Position numbers and translations under genes: made by a program. Under the pieces are notes generated by a model that saw nothing but the letters and a program-made list of their open reading frames with translations, was not told where the DNA came from and made no database searches. Positions 29,130-39,599 of a stretch of 64,000 nucleotides of DNA are shown here, piece by piece. How positions within the stretch are numbered: position 1 is the first letter of the stretch; each line of letters begins with the position of its first letter. This DNA comes from Pedosphaera sp. (lineage in GTDB: Bacteria; Verrucomicrobiota; Verrucomicrobiia; Limisphaerales; UBA9464), in contig SIBK01000019.1 in the NCBI GenBank assembly GCA_009695205.1, positions 1-64,000 of the forward strand. Direction: 5' to 3'.

Positions 29130-30578
29130 TTATGCGTGATAAGCTTCCTCGCCGTGCTCGACGAGATCAAGGCCGCTTGTCTCCACTTCTTCAGTCGGAC
29201 GGAGCCCAACGACTGCCTTGACCACGAAGGCAATAACCGTTGTGGCGACAACCGACAAGAGGATGGTAATGAGAATCGCCTTCGATTGTTCGATCCAGAG
29301 TGTCTTTCCCACGATATCCTTCAAGTTGGTGGTGAGATTCGCGTTTACGGAACTATCAGCAAACACGCCTGTTAGGAACGCGCCAAGGGTTCCACCGATG
29401 GCGTGAACCCCGAAAGTATCCAGGGCATCATCATACTTGAATATCGGCTTCAGAAAAGCGCAGGCGAGGTAGGGGACCAGTCCGGCGAGAATGCCGACGA
29501 TGACAGCGCTGCCGGCGGTGATGAATCCGCAGCAAGGAGTGATGACGACGAGTCCTGCGACAACTCCCGAGCAAAAGCCGAGGATGCTGGGCTTTCCGCG
29601 GTGCAGGTACTCGATCCCCGCCCAAACGAACGAGGCAACGGCGGCGGCCAGCGTGGTCGTCGTGAACGCGTTGGCGGCGATGCCATCCGCAGCGACGGCG
29701 GAGCCGGCGTTGAATCCGTACCAACCGACCCAGAGCATCCCGGTGCCGATCGCGCAGAGGGCCATGCTGTGGGGCGTCATGGGCATCTTGCCAAAACCGA
29801 GGCGCGGTCCGAGGATCAGGCAGAGAACAAGAGCGCTCCAGCCGGAGCTCATGTGCACGACGGTTCCGCCGGCGAAGTCGATGGCCTTGATGCTCGCCTT
29901 TGCATTCCAAACGCCATTCATTGCGCCGTCGATTCCCCAGACAGCGTGGGCGAGGGGAAAGTAGACCAAGAACATCCACAATCCGACGAACAGAATCACG
30001 GCCGCAAATTTCATGCGTTCGGCGATGGCGCCGATGATTAGAGCGGGTGTGATAATGGCAAACATCAGCTGGTACATCGAGAAGACGTTGTGCGATACCC
30101 AATAGCTATAGTTTGTGTTGGGGTTGGAATCCACGCCCTGAAGAAACGCAAATTTTCCATAACTACCGATCCACGGTCCGGCGCCGTCTGCAAAGACGAA
30201 ACTATAGCCACAGAGCCACCAAAGAATCGTTACCAATCCGGCAATTCCGAAGCATTGAGCGATGACCGACAGGAGGTTCTTCTTCCGGACAAGCCCGCCG
30301 TAGAACAAGAACAGACCCGGCAGCGTCATAAACAGAACCAGCGCGGCGCAGACCATCTGAAACCCGTTGTGGCCGGGGCCTGCTCCGCCGACCTTCGAGG
30401 TGATTTTCGCATCGGCAGCGTCGGCACCCCGGGCACCGTTGTTCATATAGGCCTCCAGGTCGACGATCCGCTGTTCCAGGGTCGGATCTGCCTTGGCCGG
30501 GGCATCGGCGGCAATGACGCCGACGGATGCGGTCCACGTGGTAAACGTGAGCGCTAAAAGAAGAAAAATATTTTTCAT
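29130..30578 (-). CDS. amt: Ammonium transporter (Amt/MEP/Rh family)
   Basis: Inner-membrane ammonium channel. A signal peptide (MKNIFLLLALTFTTWTASVG) and a short periplasmic linker precede eleven or so helices. Family motifs: LPGLFLFYGGLVRKKNLLSV, AHAVWGIDGAMNGVWN region, FAGGTVVHMSSGWSALVLCL, GWYGFNAGSA, and GVHAIGGTLGAFLTG. Start ATG 30578. It follows the P-II gene by about 60 bp. P-II normally blocks Amt at low nitrogen demand, so the pair is a functional unit. Confidence 0.95.
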   Translation of the reverse strand: MKNIFLLLALTFTTWTASVGVIAADAPAKADPTLEQRIVDLEAYMNNGARGADAADAKITSKVGGAGPGHNGFQMVCAALVLFMTLPGLFLFYGGLVRKKNLLSVIAQCFGIAGLVTILWWLCGYSFVFADGAGPWIGSYGKFAFLQGVDSNPNTNYSYWVSHNVFSMYQLMFAIITPALIIGAIAERMKFAAVILFVGLWMFLVYFPLAHAVWGIDGAMNGVWNAKASIKAIDFAGGTVVHMSSGWSALVLCLILGPRLGFGKMPMTPHSMALCAIGTGMLWVGWYGFNAGSAVAADGIAANAFTTTTLAAAVASFVWAGIEYLHRGKPSILGFCSGVVAGLVVITPCCGFITAGSAVIVGILAGLVPYLACAFLKPIFKYDDALDTFGVHAIGGTLGAFLTGVFADSSVNANLTTNLKDIVGKTLWIEQSKAILITILLSVVATTVIAFVVKAVVGLRPTEEVETSGLDLVEHGEEAYHA

Positions 30579-30640
30579 GGGAATACTTTAAAAAGTCTTA
30601 TAATGTCGTGTGCGGTGAATGGAAGTGAGGGGGCGGGATG

Positions 30641-31039
<399 letters not shown>

Positions 31040-31087
31040 TCAAAATTCATGGGGGGCTGAGGCTGATTGACTTGTTCGATCCAATAG

Positions 31088-31103
31088 AGCTGCCGGTGTG
31101 CCA
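31088..31103 (-). promoter_or_regulatory. Sigma-54 (RpoN)-type -24/-12 promoter upstream of glnB
   Basis: Minus-strand TGGCAC-ACCGG-CAGCT has the GG and GC dinucleotides at the exact spacing of the TGGCAC-N5-TTGC[AT] consensus. The predicted start would be near 31076, leaving a leader of about 100 nt before glnB. Location ahead of a P-II/amt/glutamine synthetase block fits nitrogen control. Confidence 0.5.
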
Positions 31104-31592
31104 GCATCGGGTATCGCGGGTCGTCCCATTTTTAAGTATTTTAAAATTAAATGGTTACATGAATGAATTATTTTTCTGGGATCGAGTGCAACCAGCTCGC
31201 GGTGTCGATTTTTAGTCAACCCTACCGAATTTCGCCAGCGGCTGGCCCGGAACTCATAGCGGTGCGATTCAGTAGAACTACGGTTCATTGTCGATGGGGA
31301 AGGATTCCCGCCACTCCGGCTCTGAGACCGCCGGGGCCAGACAGTCCAGTCACGGGGATTGGCCGACCGTTGTATCGTTCAAACCGGTCCAGACTCGCCC
31401 CAGCTGCGTGAACGAACGGACCCGACCCGGTTTGGCCTGGTCGAATTCGAAGATGGCCAGCGGCCCTGCAGGTACTCTCCCTCCTCGCGCCCTTAGTTGG
31501 TGCCGGGTGACGGCTTAATCGACGCTTCCGGACAAGGATGGCCAACCCCGCCTCGCGGGCAGCTACTCGAAGATCAAAGGCAACCTCGAAGC

Positions 31593-31925
31593 CTACCCGT
31601 GCGGTCCTTGCGTCTGGAACAACGCTACGTCGAACTTCGAATCCGTGCGCTTGGTCTGGACGATACCGGACGCGCTGTCGTGGAAGGTACCTGCCATGGG
31701 CAGAGAGCATTGGAGTTCTTGTGTGGCGCTGAACTTGGCGACTAACGCGTCGCCCCAGTCGATCGATTTGATGGCGAATTTTGGGCCCTTCATTCCAACT
31801 ATTGGAAAATCGAGGGAATTGAATCTTAAAAGGATCTTACTTCCTGAGGGATCCAGTTTTACGAAGAAGGCATCCTGCGGTGGACGAAACTCGGATTGAA
31901 AGGGATCTCCACCTTCTGGAGACAA
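31593..31925 (-). pseudogene. Remnant of an SBBP-type beta-propeller repeat protein
   Basis: The minus-strand frame reads QDAFFVKLDPSGSKILLRFN and later GDALVAKFSATQELQCSLPM with HDSASGIV. The [ST]-D-A-F-[VI]-x-K-x-[DS]-x-x-G-x-x-x-W pattern is that of SBBP/beta-propeller repeats of secreted PVC proteins. Only two imperfect repeats remain, without a signal peptide or extended frame, so it is a relic. Confidence 0.4.
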
Positions 31926-32166
31926 GCAAGTTCGGTACCAAACAGTTCTGGAGGCGGCAAGGTCAAATACTCTGATTCCAAACGGTCAACTCGTGGCGGG
32001 AGGAAATGGGGTCAGATCTACCCATTTGACTTCAAGTGAACGACACATGGAATATCAGAACGGCACTCCTCCACGCGGCCTGCGTGGGAGAATAGTGAAG
32101 GCGATGGAAGAGATTTTTGGGCCTCGTTGGATGGAGAAAACCGGGAGGCATGGGGACTGGAGATGA

Positions 32167-32428
32167 GGTTTGCGCGGACTGCCGTCCGCGACTACGAGGC
32201 GACGGTTCATGGAGAGGAATGTTTTCCAACGAATGGACATGAATTGGGACCATGAACCGTTGATGGAAAGTGGATTGCGCGGACTTCCGTCGGCGACTAC
32301 GGGGCGACGGTTCATGGAGAGGAATGTTTTCCAACGAATGGACATGAATTGGGACCACGAACCGTTGATGGAAAGTGGATTGTGCGGACTTCCGTCGGCG
32401 ACTACGGGGCGACGGTTCATGGAGAGGG
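32167..32428. repeat. 105-bp tandem repeat, two full and two partial copies
   Basis: Units begin at 32209 and 32314 (each starts ATGGAGAGGAATGTTTTCC). A partial copy precedes them (32167-32208) and a short start of a further unit follows at 32419. The two full units are nearly identical. The period (35 codons) keeps several frames open on both strands. One reads RGLPSATTGRRFMERNV on plus and MNRRPVVADGSPRNPLSING on minus, which explains spurious ORFs here. Confidence 0.9.
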
Positions 32429-32543
32429 GCCATTTTCTAATCGTTCCTTAGAGATATCATGATGTGACACTTCGATGTGTCGACCGCGATCCTCACAGAC
32501 GCCTAGCGCAAACCCAAACCACCCTGTGGAGGAACATGGGCTC

Positions 32544-33848
32544 GTGAATGCAGGCATTCTAACGCAGGCCCAAAGGTTCGCAGCCGGAAAGTTCACCGCG
32601 CTCGCCTGCCTCACTACCATTCTTTCGATTGGTATCGCCGGGCATGCCGCAGATCTCGCAGACTGGCCCCGCTGGCGCGGACCAAACGACAACGGCAGCA
32701 CTCCCTCGGGCTCGTATCCGGTTCGCTTCGACGCTGACACCGGACTTGCCTGGAAGGTGGCGCTGCCCGGCAAGGGTTGCTCTACTCCGATTGTATGGAA
32801 CCAGCGTATCTACCTTACTGCCCCCATCGACGGTCAGGACGGGTTGGTTGCGCTCGATTGGGGAGGCAAGGCACTCTGGGAAACTTCCTTCGGGGCCGAA
32901 GTCGCGGGAAAACACCGCAACGGTTCGGGGAGCAACCCTTCGCCCGTCACCGATGGCGAAGCGCTCTTCGTTCAGTTCAAGAGTGGCAACCTTGCCGCGG
33001 TGGATCTCGGCGGACGTATCCGGTGGAAGGTCAATCTCATCGAGCGCTACGGCAAGAGAACGCTCTACTGGGACTACGGAACCTCGCCGGTGCTCGCCTC
33101 CGACGTCGTGGTCGTCTCCATCATGCACAAGGGCGACTCGTATCTTGCGGGCTTCGACAAACGCACGGGCGACGTCACGTGGAAGGTCCCGCGTAACTAC
33201 ACGACGCCCGAGGAGAATGACAACAGCTATGCGACCCCGCTGCTGATCCGGCACGCCGGGCAAGAGGCGCTTCTGGTCTGGGGTGCCGAACACCTCACCG
33301 CCCACGCTGCGAAAGACGGCCGGTTGCTTTGGTCCTGTGGGGACTTCAATCCCGAGGGCAAAGCCAACTGGGTCGCCGTTTCGTCACCTGTGCTTGCCGG
33401 CACCATGGCGGTTGTGCCCTACGGACGTGGCTCGCGCCTGCATGGAATCCGGCTCGGTGGCAGTGGCGACGTCACTCGAACCCACCGCGCCTGGGTTCGG
33501 GACGGCACCGGCACCTTCGTCCCGTCGCCGGTGGAATATGCCGGACGGGTTTATCTGGTGCGCGACCGCGGCGAGGTCGAGTGCCTTGACCCGGCTACGG
33601 GCAAGAGCGTGTGGGTGGACGCCCTGCCGAAGCATAGCTCGAGCTACTATTCCTCACCCGCGATTGCCGGCGGGAAGCTATACGCGGCACGCGAGGACGG
33701 CGTGGTGTTCATCGCCCAAGTGGACGGCAAGTTCGAGGTCCTGGCGGAGAACCCTCTCGGTGAACGCATTATCGCGTCGCCCGTGCCGGTGGCCGGACGC
33801 GTGCTCCTTCGCGGCGAAAAGACCCTGTTCTGCGCGGGCGAGAAGTGA
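32544..33848 (+). CDS. Secreted PQQ-binding-like beta-propeller protein
   Basis: A GTG at 32544 is preceded by GGAGG (32528-32532) and leads into a signal peptide (FTALACLTTILSIGIAGHAA); an ATG at 32475 is also in frame and would add 23 residues. The mature part opens with DWPRWRGPNDNGSTPSG, the classic start of PVC PQQ-like propellers. Blade motifs recur: YLTAPIDGQDGLVALDW, GTSPVLASDVVVVS, HAAKDGRLLWSCGD, VECLDPATGKSVW, SPAIAGGKLYAAREDG. The catalytic residues of true quinoprotein dehydrogenases cannot be seen, so enzymatic activity is doubtful. Confidence 0.85.
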   Translation: MNAGILTQAQRFAAGKFTALACLTTILSIGIAGHAADLADWPRWRGPNDNGSTPSGSYPVRFDADTGLAWKVALPGKGCSTPIVWNQRIYLTAPIDGQDGLVALDWGGKALWETSFGAEVAGKHRNGSGSNPSPVTDGEALFVQFKSGNLAAVDLGGRIRWKVNLIERYGKRTLYWDYGTSPVLASDVVVVSIMHKGDSYLAGFDKRTGDVTWKVPRNYTTPEENDNSYATPLLIRHAGQEALLVWGAEHLTAHAAKDGRLLWSCGDFNPEGKANWVAVSSPVLAGTMAVVPYGRGSRLHGIRLGGSGDVTRTHRAWVRDGTGTFVPSPVEYAGRVYLVRDRGEVECLDPATGKSVWVDALPKHSSSYYSSPAIAGGKLYAAREDGVVFIAQVDGKFEVLAENPLGERIIASPVPVAGRVLLRGEKTLFCAGEK

Positions 33849-33980
33849 AACGTCAGGACTCCACAGACTTTGTACGGCAAACGATCTGTCCCCTGAGTCA
33901 GTGTCTCGAGGAGGAGGACGGGCATTCCGAAACTGGGATGAATGCTCCGTACCATTCCCGGGCCGGCTTGAGTATTGGAA

Positions 33981-35240
33981 TTACGTTTTGATCCCGCCTT
34001 CCGAAAGCAATTTTGGGCCACGATTCGGCAGGGGAAGCCAGAGGCGGAAGGTCGTGCCATGACCCACCTGGCTGACCAATTCGATGCGCCCGCCGTGATC
34101 GCGCATGATTCGCTCCACGATCATGAGTCCGAGGCCGGTGCCTTTGGTCTTCGTGGTATAGAAAGGCTCGAAGATTAGTTTTTGCTGTTCGACAGGGATC
34201 CCGCTGCCCGTGTCGCCCACGCTCACCCAGATGTCGTCCGGCGTTGCTCCGGTCGCGAGCGTCAACATTCCGCCGCGCGTCATAGCCTGCATAGCATTCT
34301 TGATAAGATTGACCAGCACCTGCTTCAGTTGAGCGGCGTCGAAGCGGGCTATCGGAAAGCGCGGCGCGGGGTTGAACTCAACCCGCAGTCCGCGATTCTC
34401 CAGCTCCGGTCCGAGAACCAGCAATGTTTCGCGGATCACATCATTGAGAGACGCCTCCGCGAGGCGCGGCGGCTTGGGCCGAAGTGCCTGAATGAATTCC
34501 GTGACGATGTAGTCCAGGCGCGTGATTTCACCCTGGGCAACCTGGAGGTATCCGTCGAGGCGGCCGGTGATTTCAGCGATATCCGGTCCCAGATCGGGGA
34601 CGTTTGCCGAACTCTTGTTTCGTGGATTCTTTTTTGTACTCGTGCCGCACACGAGTTTGAGCCGCTTCAGCTCCCGTTCGAAAAGCTGCAGATGGATATG
34701 AAGCGCATTGAGCGGATTGCCAATCTCGTGGGCAACACTCGCGGCGAGCAGCGTCAAGGCATGAAGTCGCTCGCTTTCAATCGCTTCGCTGGTCTCCTGT
34801 CGGGCTTCGGTCGCATCGTGGAGAATCAAGGCGAGGCCTGAACTCCCTTTGGAATTCCCATCCAAAGGCGCCGCATACAGGCGAAGAAACCGGGGTCGGG
34901 GGTATTTGATTTCAAAATCCTGAAGCACAGCGCCGCCTCCGCCCTCATGATCGGCACGCGCGATGAGCTCCCAGTCGATGTTGGGCAAATATCGCGAAAG
35001 CGGGTGGTTCTCCGCAGCGGCCGCGGGGATTCCCACCAGGCGTGTGACGGCGGCATTCAGGTAAAGAATCCGGCCCTTTTCATCTACGACCAATACGCCG
35101 TCATTGATGGTATTGAAGAGGGTTTCGAGGAATTGTCGTTCTCTCGCCAGTCGCTGTACCACTGTCCGCAGTTCTTCTCCGTCGATGCGTCCGATCCGGC
35201 CAAGGACCTTGTCGAGGAAGCTGGACTTGGTCGTGGACAC
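33981..35240 (-). CDS. PAS-domain sensor histidine kinase, soluble (NtrB/AtoS-like)
   Basis: No membrane helix is seen, so it is probably cytoplasmic. A PAS domain spans roughly residues 36-145 (LFNTINDGVLVVDEKGRILY). The HisKA domain has phospho-acceptor His171 in SVAHEIGNPLNAL, with an insertion between its helices (about residues 195-225). The ATPase domain has N-box LVNLIKNAMQAM, G1 VGDTGSGIP, F-box IFEPFYTTK and G2 KGTGLGLMIVE. No response regulator is adjacent, so the partner is unknown. The architecture is typical of NtrB-like kinases paired with sigma-54 activators elsewhere in the genome. Confidence 0.9.
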   Translation of the reverse strand: MSTTKSSFLDKVLGRIGRIDGEELRTVVQRLARERQFLETLFNTINDGVLVVDEKGRILYLNAAVTRLVGIPAAAAENHPLSRYLPNIDWELIARADHEGGGGAVLQDFEIKYPRPRFLRLYAAPLDGNSKGSSGLALILHDATEARQETSEAIESERLHALTLLAASVAHEIGNPLNALHIHLQLFERELKRLKLVCGTSTKKNPRNKSSANVPDLGPDIAEITGRLDGYLQVAQGEITRLDYIVTEFIQALRPKPPRLAEASLNDVIRETLLVLGPELENRGLRVEFNPAPRFPIARFDAAQLKQVLVNLIKNAMQAMTRGGMLTLATGATPDDIWVSVGDTGSGIPVEQQKLIFEPFYTTKTKGTGLGLMIVERIMRDHGGRIELVSQVGHGTTFRLWLPLPNRGPKLLSEGGIKT

Positions 35241-35286
35241 GGGTGCGACGGATCTGGAGAGAGGAGGGAGTGGCGTTGGAGGTTGC

Positions 35287-36285
35287 TTATAACCACCGTT
35301 TTCGGCGGAAGTACCACCAGGTGAGTGCTGTGAGGATCAGTGTCGCGATCGCCGCAACCGGGTAGCCGTACTGCTGTTTCGTCTCAGGCATGTGCTCAAA
35401 ATTCATTCCGTACCAAGTCCCGATCATCATCATGGGTGTGGTGATAATCGTGATCAACGTGAGCAGTTTAACGACTTCGCTCGTCTGATTTGCCGAGAGG
35501 TTAAGGTAGATCTGAAGAATTCCGGAGAGCGAGTCCATGTAGCCCTGGGCGAGTTCGCCGATGTGAAACAGGCTGTCGTAGACGTCTCGGTAATAAGGGA
35601 CCAAATGCGGGCGGATCAGTTTGAATTCGCCGCGGGCAAACCGTGCCAGGACTTCACGTTGGGGGCCTATGATCTGTCGAAGGTGCAGGACCTCCTTCTT
35701 CACCCGCAGAATTCGATTCATTGTGTCGATGTCCGGTTTTCGCAGGACCTCGTCCTCCAGCTCGCTGATCTCCATGGAAAGTTCTTCGAGGGCTGGCTTG
35801 TAGTTGTCCACCAGGGAATCGAGAAGGGCGTGGGCGACACGATCGGGCGCCTTGGCTACGTGAATGGTGCCCTTCAGGCTGCGTTCCTCGACACTGCCAA
35901 TGCTGCGGAGCGGGACGGCGTGGTAGGTGACCAGGAAATTCTTCCCCAGAAAAAAATCCAACTCACTGGTCCCAAAAATGCCGCCGGCCCGGTTGTAGTC
36001 CACGGCGTGAATCACCATGAAGATGTACGGTGTGAATCGGTCGTCCTCTTTCGGGCTGTACTCCTCCACCTTTGGCGATGGCGTGACGTTAATGCAGTCG
36101 TCGATGCTCAACGGGTGAAAATGGAAGACCCCGCCGAGGATGGCTCGGGCTTCCTCCGGTGTGCAGCTTTCTAGGTCGACCCAGAGGAACAAGTTGGTGT
36201 CTGCGAGGAGGGTAGGCATCAGGAACGCGTCCACATCCTGCATGTGGAGTTTTCCCTGTGTGGTAAAGGCGTGGGAACGGATCAT
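35287..36285 (-). CDS. corA: CorA-type magnesium/cobalt transporter
   Basis: Cytoplasmic N-terminal domain plus two C-terminal helices. The signature G-M-N is present in WYGMNFEHMPE between the helices (VVKLLTLITIITTPMMMIGT and AAIATLILTALTWWYF). Long helical segment with VDNYKPALEELSMEISELED. ATG at 36285 (MIRSHAFTTQGK) is preferred; the frame opens 81 bp earlier into the pseudogene tail. It follows the broken PQQ propeller on the same strand but has no functional link with it. Confidence 0.9.
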   Translation of the reverse strand: MIRSHAFTTQGKLHMQDVDAFLMPTLLADTNLFLWVDLESCTPEEARAILGGVFHFHPLSIDDCINVTPSPKVEEYSPKEDDRFTPYIFMVIHAVDYNRAGGIFGTSELDFFLGKNFLVTYHAVPLRSIGSVEERSLKGTIHVAKAPDRVAHALLDSLVDNYKPALEELSMEISELEDEVLRKPDIDTMNRILRVKKEVLHLRQIIGPQREVLARFARGEFKLIRPHLVPYYRDVYDSLFHIGELAQGYMDSLSGILQIYLNLSANQTSEVVKLLTLITIITTPMMMIGTWYGMNFEHMPETKQQYGYPVAAIATLILTALTWWYFRRKRWL

Positions 36286-36355
36286 GCCAGCTCGAACACG
36301 CACAGTACAGAAACGACCCCGTCGTGGGAACTGCAAGTTACCGGTTCGCTCCCCG

Positions 36356-37859
36356 CTAGCGCTCAACCACCCGGAAGTAACGTCGGCCAGTCGACTCCGT
36401 CAGCGCTTCCTCGAATCGCAGCTTCCCATCGACAAGGATCAGACCGGACGCCGCGGGCGACCAGAAGCCGGGTGCCATCGAGATATCCGGCGTCGTCAGC
36501 CGTTGGATGCGCAAGGCGCGGACGGTGTCGATGGGAGAACTGTCCTGGGTCCGAATCACCAACTGAAACTTGTTATCCAGGCTCGTCAAATTCGGTTCGA
36601 GTTTGAGTGGAGTCCGGGGAACGACCGTGGGGGCAACGTCGTACGCGGCGGCTTCGGTTTGGCTGCGGACGTAAAGACGCCCCTGGCTGATGGCCGGATT
36701 GTTCCAGCACGGACCGTCGACCGTAGTGAAGCGGCCGATCTCCCAGTAGGCGTCGGGCCATGGCTCCACCAACACCAGGTCTCCGTCCTCCGTCAGCACC
36801 TCAAGAAGATTGTTGATCTTGAGAATGCTTCCGTAGCCGACCCCGGACTGTCGCCACATTTGCTGACCGGTGGCGGCGTCGACGCAGGCGAGCCGCAGAA
36901 AGCCCTGTCCGTAGACTCCGTAGAGGAATCCGTCGTGGTAAACCGGCGTGGCCCAATGGTTCATGTTGGCCCGGGGGTTTTCCATGCCTGGGATGCCGAC
37001 AGGACATCCCCCGAAAGGGAGACGCGAGTGGCACCGGCTCCGGTGCCGTAGGCGGCAGAACAGTAGATCCGATCGCCGGCGACCACCGGAGACGCGGCGA
37101 CGGAGGTGGCGTTTTGAGGGAAGTTGAACCTCCTGAGAGCGGCACCGTCGTCGGGTTTCACCGCAAGCAAACCGTCCCGTGTCGGAAAAATGACCTGCAA
37201 CACACCGTGCAACGTCGTGGCGATCGGTGTGGCGTGCACGGTGCGGTCGGAATGTTTGCGCCACAGGAGACGGCCGTCGAATCGATCGAAGGAGGCGATC
37301 CGATTGGTGCCGCCATTGTGGTTCACAAACACCCGATCTCCAACCACGAGCGGCAAGGCGGCGTTGTTCCAGGGGATGATCGCTCCGCCGTATTCACTTG
37401 CCAGGTCGTGGCTCCAGAGAATTTTTCCTGTGGCGGCGTCCAGGCAAAGAAGTTTCATCCAGGATGTGTAGACATAAACGCGGTCGCCAATGACGGACGG
37501 AGTGGAGCGGGGACCTTCGTAGCCGTCGAGATAGTCCGCTTTTTCCACGTCGGTTGCCTACAATTCCCGCCCCGTGCCGGCGTCGAGGCTACACAGTACT
37601 CGCGGGATTCGACACCTCGGGAGCACTCGACCTGGGTGAAGACTCGTCCGCCTTGGACCGTCAGGGAGCTCCAGGCGCGGCCGAGGAAAGTTTTCCAAAC
37701 CTGTTTGGGTGGCTTCGCGGTCCAATCTGTCCGGATGACCTCGGAGGAAGTTCCATCGTGATTGGGGCCTCGATACTGGGGCCAGTCCTCTGCGGAACCG
37801 CCGGCACAGACGAGGAGGCTGCACCAGGCAAAGGACCGCTGAAGGGAAGCCAGGTTCAT
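36356..37859 (-). pseudogene. Frameshifted PQQ-like beta-propeller protein (three lesions)
   Basis: One propeller gene is spread over different frames. The N-terminal piece (37859 to about 37591) has a signal peptide and DWPQYRGPNHDGTSSE. After a one-base loss near 37590 (REYCVA to SLDAGTGREL) the second frame hits a TAG at 37558-37560. It then continues in the same frame (ATDVEKADYLDGYEGPRSTP, YVYTSWMKLLCLDAATGKIL) to near 36980. There another one-base loss in the CCCCC/AAAA run at 36974-36983 moves to the third frame (NPRANMNHWATPVYHDGFLY ... RRYFRVVER). Joined, the pieces give a complete secreted propeller of about 500 residues. The reading fits TGG to TAG for the stop. Either a young pseudogene or poorly polished sequence. 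Confidence 0.75.
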
Positions 37860-38059
37860 TGTTCAAATAGGCTGCCCCACGGTTTTGGTCCGTCAACTGA
37901 GCATTGGGGCGAAGGTCGCGACCGTGGAGGAACCGGGACTCCTTGAAGAAGGGCCACCACCCCCCGCGTTCGCCGGATGCAAACATTGTCCGTAAGTTTA
38001 GTTTCGCTCATGACGTTCGGTCATTACCGTCTAATCCAAAATCGCTTGCGTGAATTGGG

Positions 38060-39367
38060 ATGAGGACACTTTATAATATTCTCCTTTGCATCGGCTTTGT
38101 CCTCACAGCGCCGTTCTATCTTTTGAAAATGTGGCGGCGAGGGGACTGGCTGGAGGGATTTTCCCAGCGGTTCGGAAAGTACGAATCCCGCCTGAAGCAA
38201 CGTCTCACCAACCGGCACACACTCTGGTTCCATGCCGTGAGTGTTGGAGAAGTCAACCTATGCACTCAGCTGATTCAAGCCCTTGAGCCGCGTGTCCCGA
38301 ACCTGAAGTTGATCGTATCGACGACGACCTCGACGGCCATGGGAGAGCTTAAGAAGAAGCTGCCCTCCCATATCGAACGGATCTACTACCCGATCGACCG
38401 GCGAAAATACATCAATCGGGCGATGGCAGTGATCAACCCGGAGGCGGTCATTCTGGTCGAAGCTGAGTTGTGGCCTAATTTCCTTTGGGGCTTGCAGAGT
38501 AGGGGGATCCCGCACTTTCTGGTCAATGCACGACTCTCGCCGCAGTCGTTTCGCGGTTACCGGCGCTGCGGATTTCTTTTCCGGCCGCTCTTTGAGCGTT
38601 TTACCGGAATCGGTGCCCAGACCGAAGCGGATGCCGGCCGCCTGAAGGAATTGGGATTCAATCCAGCCGCCATTCACGTGGTAGGCAGCCTAAAATTTGA
38701 CGCCGCCCGGCTGGTGGAACGCGGTGTGGTGGATGTCGTAGGACTGCTACGCCAGGTTGGCGTCCAAGACGATGCCCTCATCGTGGTAGGCGGCAGTACG
38801 CACGCGGGTGAGGAGGTGATCCTGCTGGAGGTGGTACGGCGGTTGCGCCCGCGGTTTCCCGGCCTATTGCTCGTGCTGGTGCCTCGACACATGGAACGGG
38901 GTGGCGAGGTCGGCCGCGAATTGCAGGCGCGCAAGGCTGCCTACGTTTATCGCAGCGAGATCAACCCGCTGATGCGGCGCGAACGGAACGACCTTGAGTG
39001 CATGATCGTCAATACCACCGGAGAGCTTCGTTTTTTTTATGAACGTGCCGACGTCGTGTTCGTCGGAAAAAGCCTTTCCGCGGAGGGAGGACAAAATCCG
39101 ATCGAACCGGCCGCCTTGGGCAAACCCGTCCTCTTCGGGCCAAACATGCAGAATTTCCTGCAGATCGCATCTGAATTCGTTCGCTGTGACGGGGCGATCC
39201 AGATCCGGGATGCTGCCGAACTTGAACGTGCCGTCGGAGACTTGCTTGCCAATCCCGCTCGCCGAACGGAGCTGGGTCGCAACGCGATCAAAGTGGTCAA
39301 GGCGAACCAGGGTAGCCTCGAAAAGACGGTGGATATGATACTGGCTCACCTGTCCGAGCACACTTAG
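38060..39367 (+). CDS. waaA: 3-deoxy-D-manno-octulosonic acid (KDO) transferase
   Basis: Inner-membrane associated GT-B glycosyltransferase adding KDO to lipid A precursor. N-terminal anchor (LYNILLCIGFVLTAPFYLL), WFHAVSVGEVNL, the catalytic region VEAELWPNFLWGLQSRGIP, LVNARLSPQSFRGYRR, and C-terminal donor site VFVGKSLSAEGGQNPIEPAA. Length 435 aa fits the family. It implies a conventional LPS-bearing outer membrane. Confidence 0.95.
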   Translation: MRTLYNILLCIGFVLTAPFYLLKMWRRGDWLEGFSQRFGKYESRLKQRLTNRHTLWFHAVSVGEVNLCTQLIQALEPRVPNLKLIVSTTTSTAMGELKKKLPSHIERIYYPIDRRKYINRAMAVINPEAVILVEAELWPNFLWGLQSRGIPHFLVNARLSPQSFRGYRRCGFLFRPLFERFTGIGAQTEADAGRLKELGFNPAAIHVVGSLKFDAARLVERGVVDVVGLLRQVGVQDDALIVVGGSTHAGEEVILLEVVRRLRPRFPGLLLVLVPRHMERGGEVGRELQARKAAYVYRSEINPLMRRERNDLECMIVNTTGELRFFYERADVVFVGKSLSAEGGQNPIEPAALGKPVLFGPNMQNFLQIASEFVRCDGAIQIRDAAELERAVGDLLANPARRTELGRNAIKVVKANQGSLEKTVDMILAHLSEHT

Positions 39368-39599
39368 AGGGGGGGGCGGTGGATTACAACTGAGAAACCC
39401 ACGCCTCGGTTGCGTGAAATCCACGCAGGAGCGGGAAAATTGATGTGGCCAGGACGGAGTGATTTGTGTAAGATGTTGCTGAGCAAATGATTGCGGAATT
39501 GGCATTCCCACTGCTTACGCACAGGAGAAAGGCGTTGACACTCGAAGTAATGTCAGTAGAGTTGGCGCCACAGCAAACCCCTAAAGGTAAAAAAAACGT

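Larger units (their letters stand above)
31104..32543. other. 1.4-kb region without an intact gene
   Basis: No complete, recognisable gene is found between the glnB promoter and the PQQ propeller gene. It holds a decayed propeller-repeat fragment (31593-31925, minus), traces of coding-like sequence in shifting frames between about 31300 and 31600, and a 105-bp tandem repeat (32167-32428). It looks like degraded accessory DNA. Confidence 0.5.

Noticed and set aside
32032-32451. Open frames on both strands across the 105-bp repeat as proteins
   Set aside because: The repeat period is divisible by three, so several frames stay open by construction. No start signal or recognised domain.
36140-37051. 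Plus-strand 303-codon frame over corA and the propeller pseudogene
   Set aside because: Overlaps coherent minus-strand homology to CorA and a PQQ propeller; no family resemblance itself.
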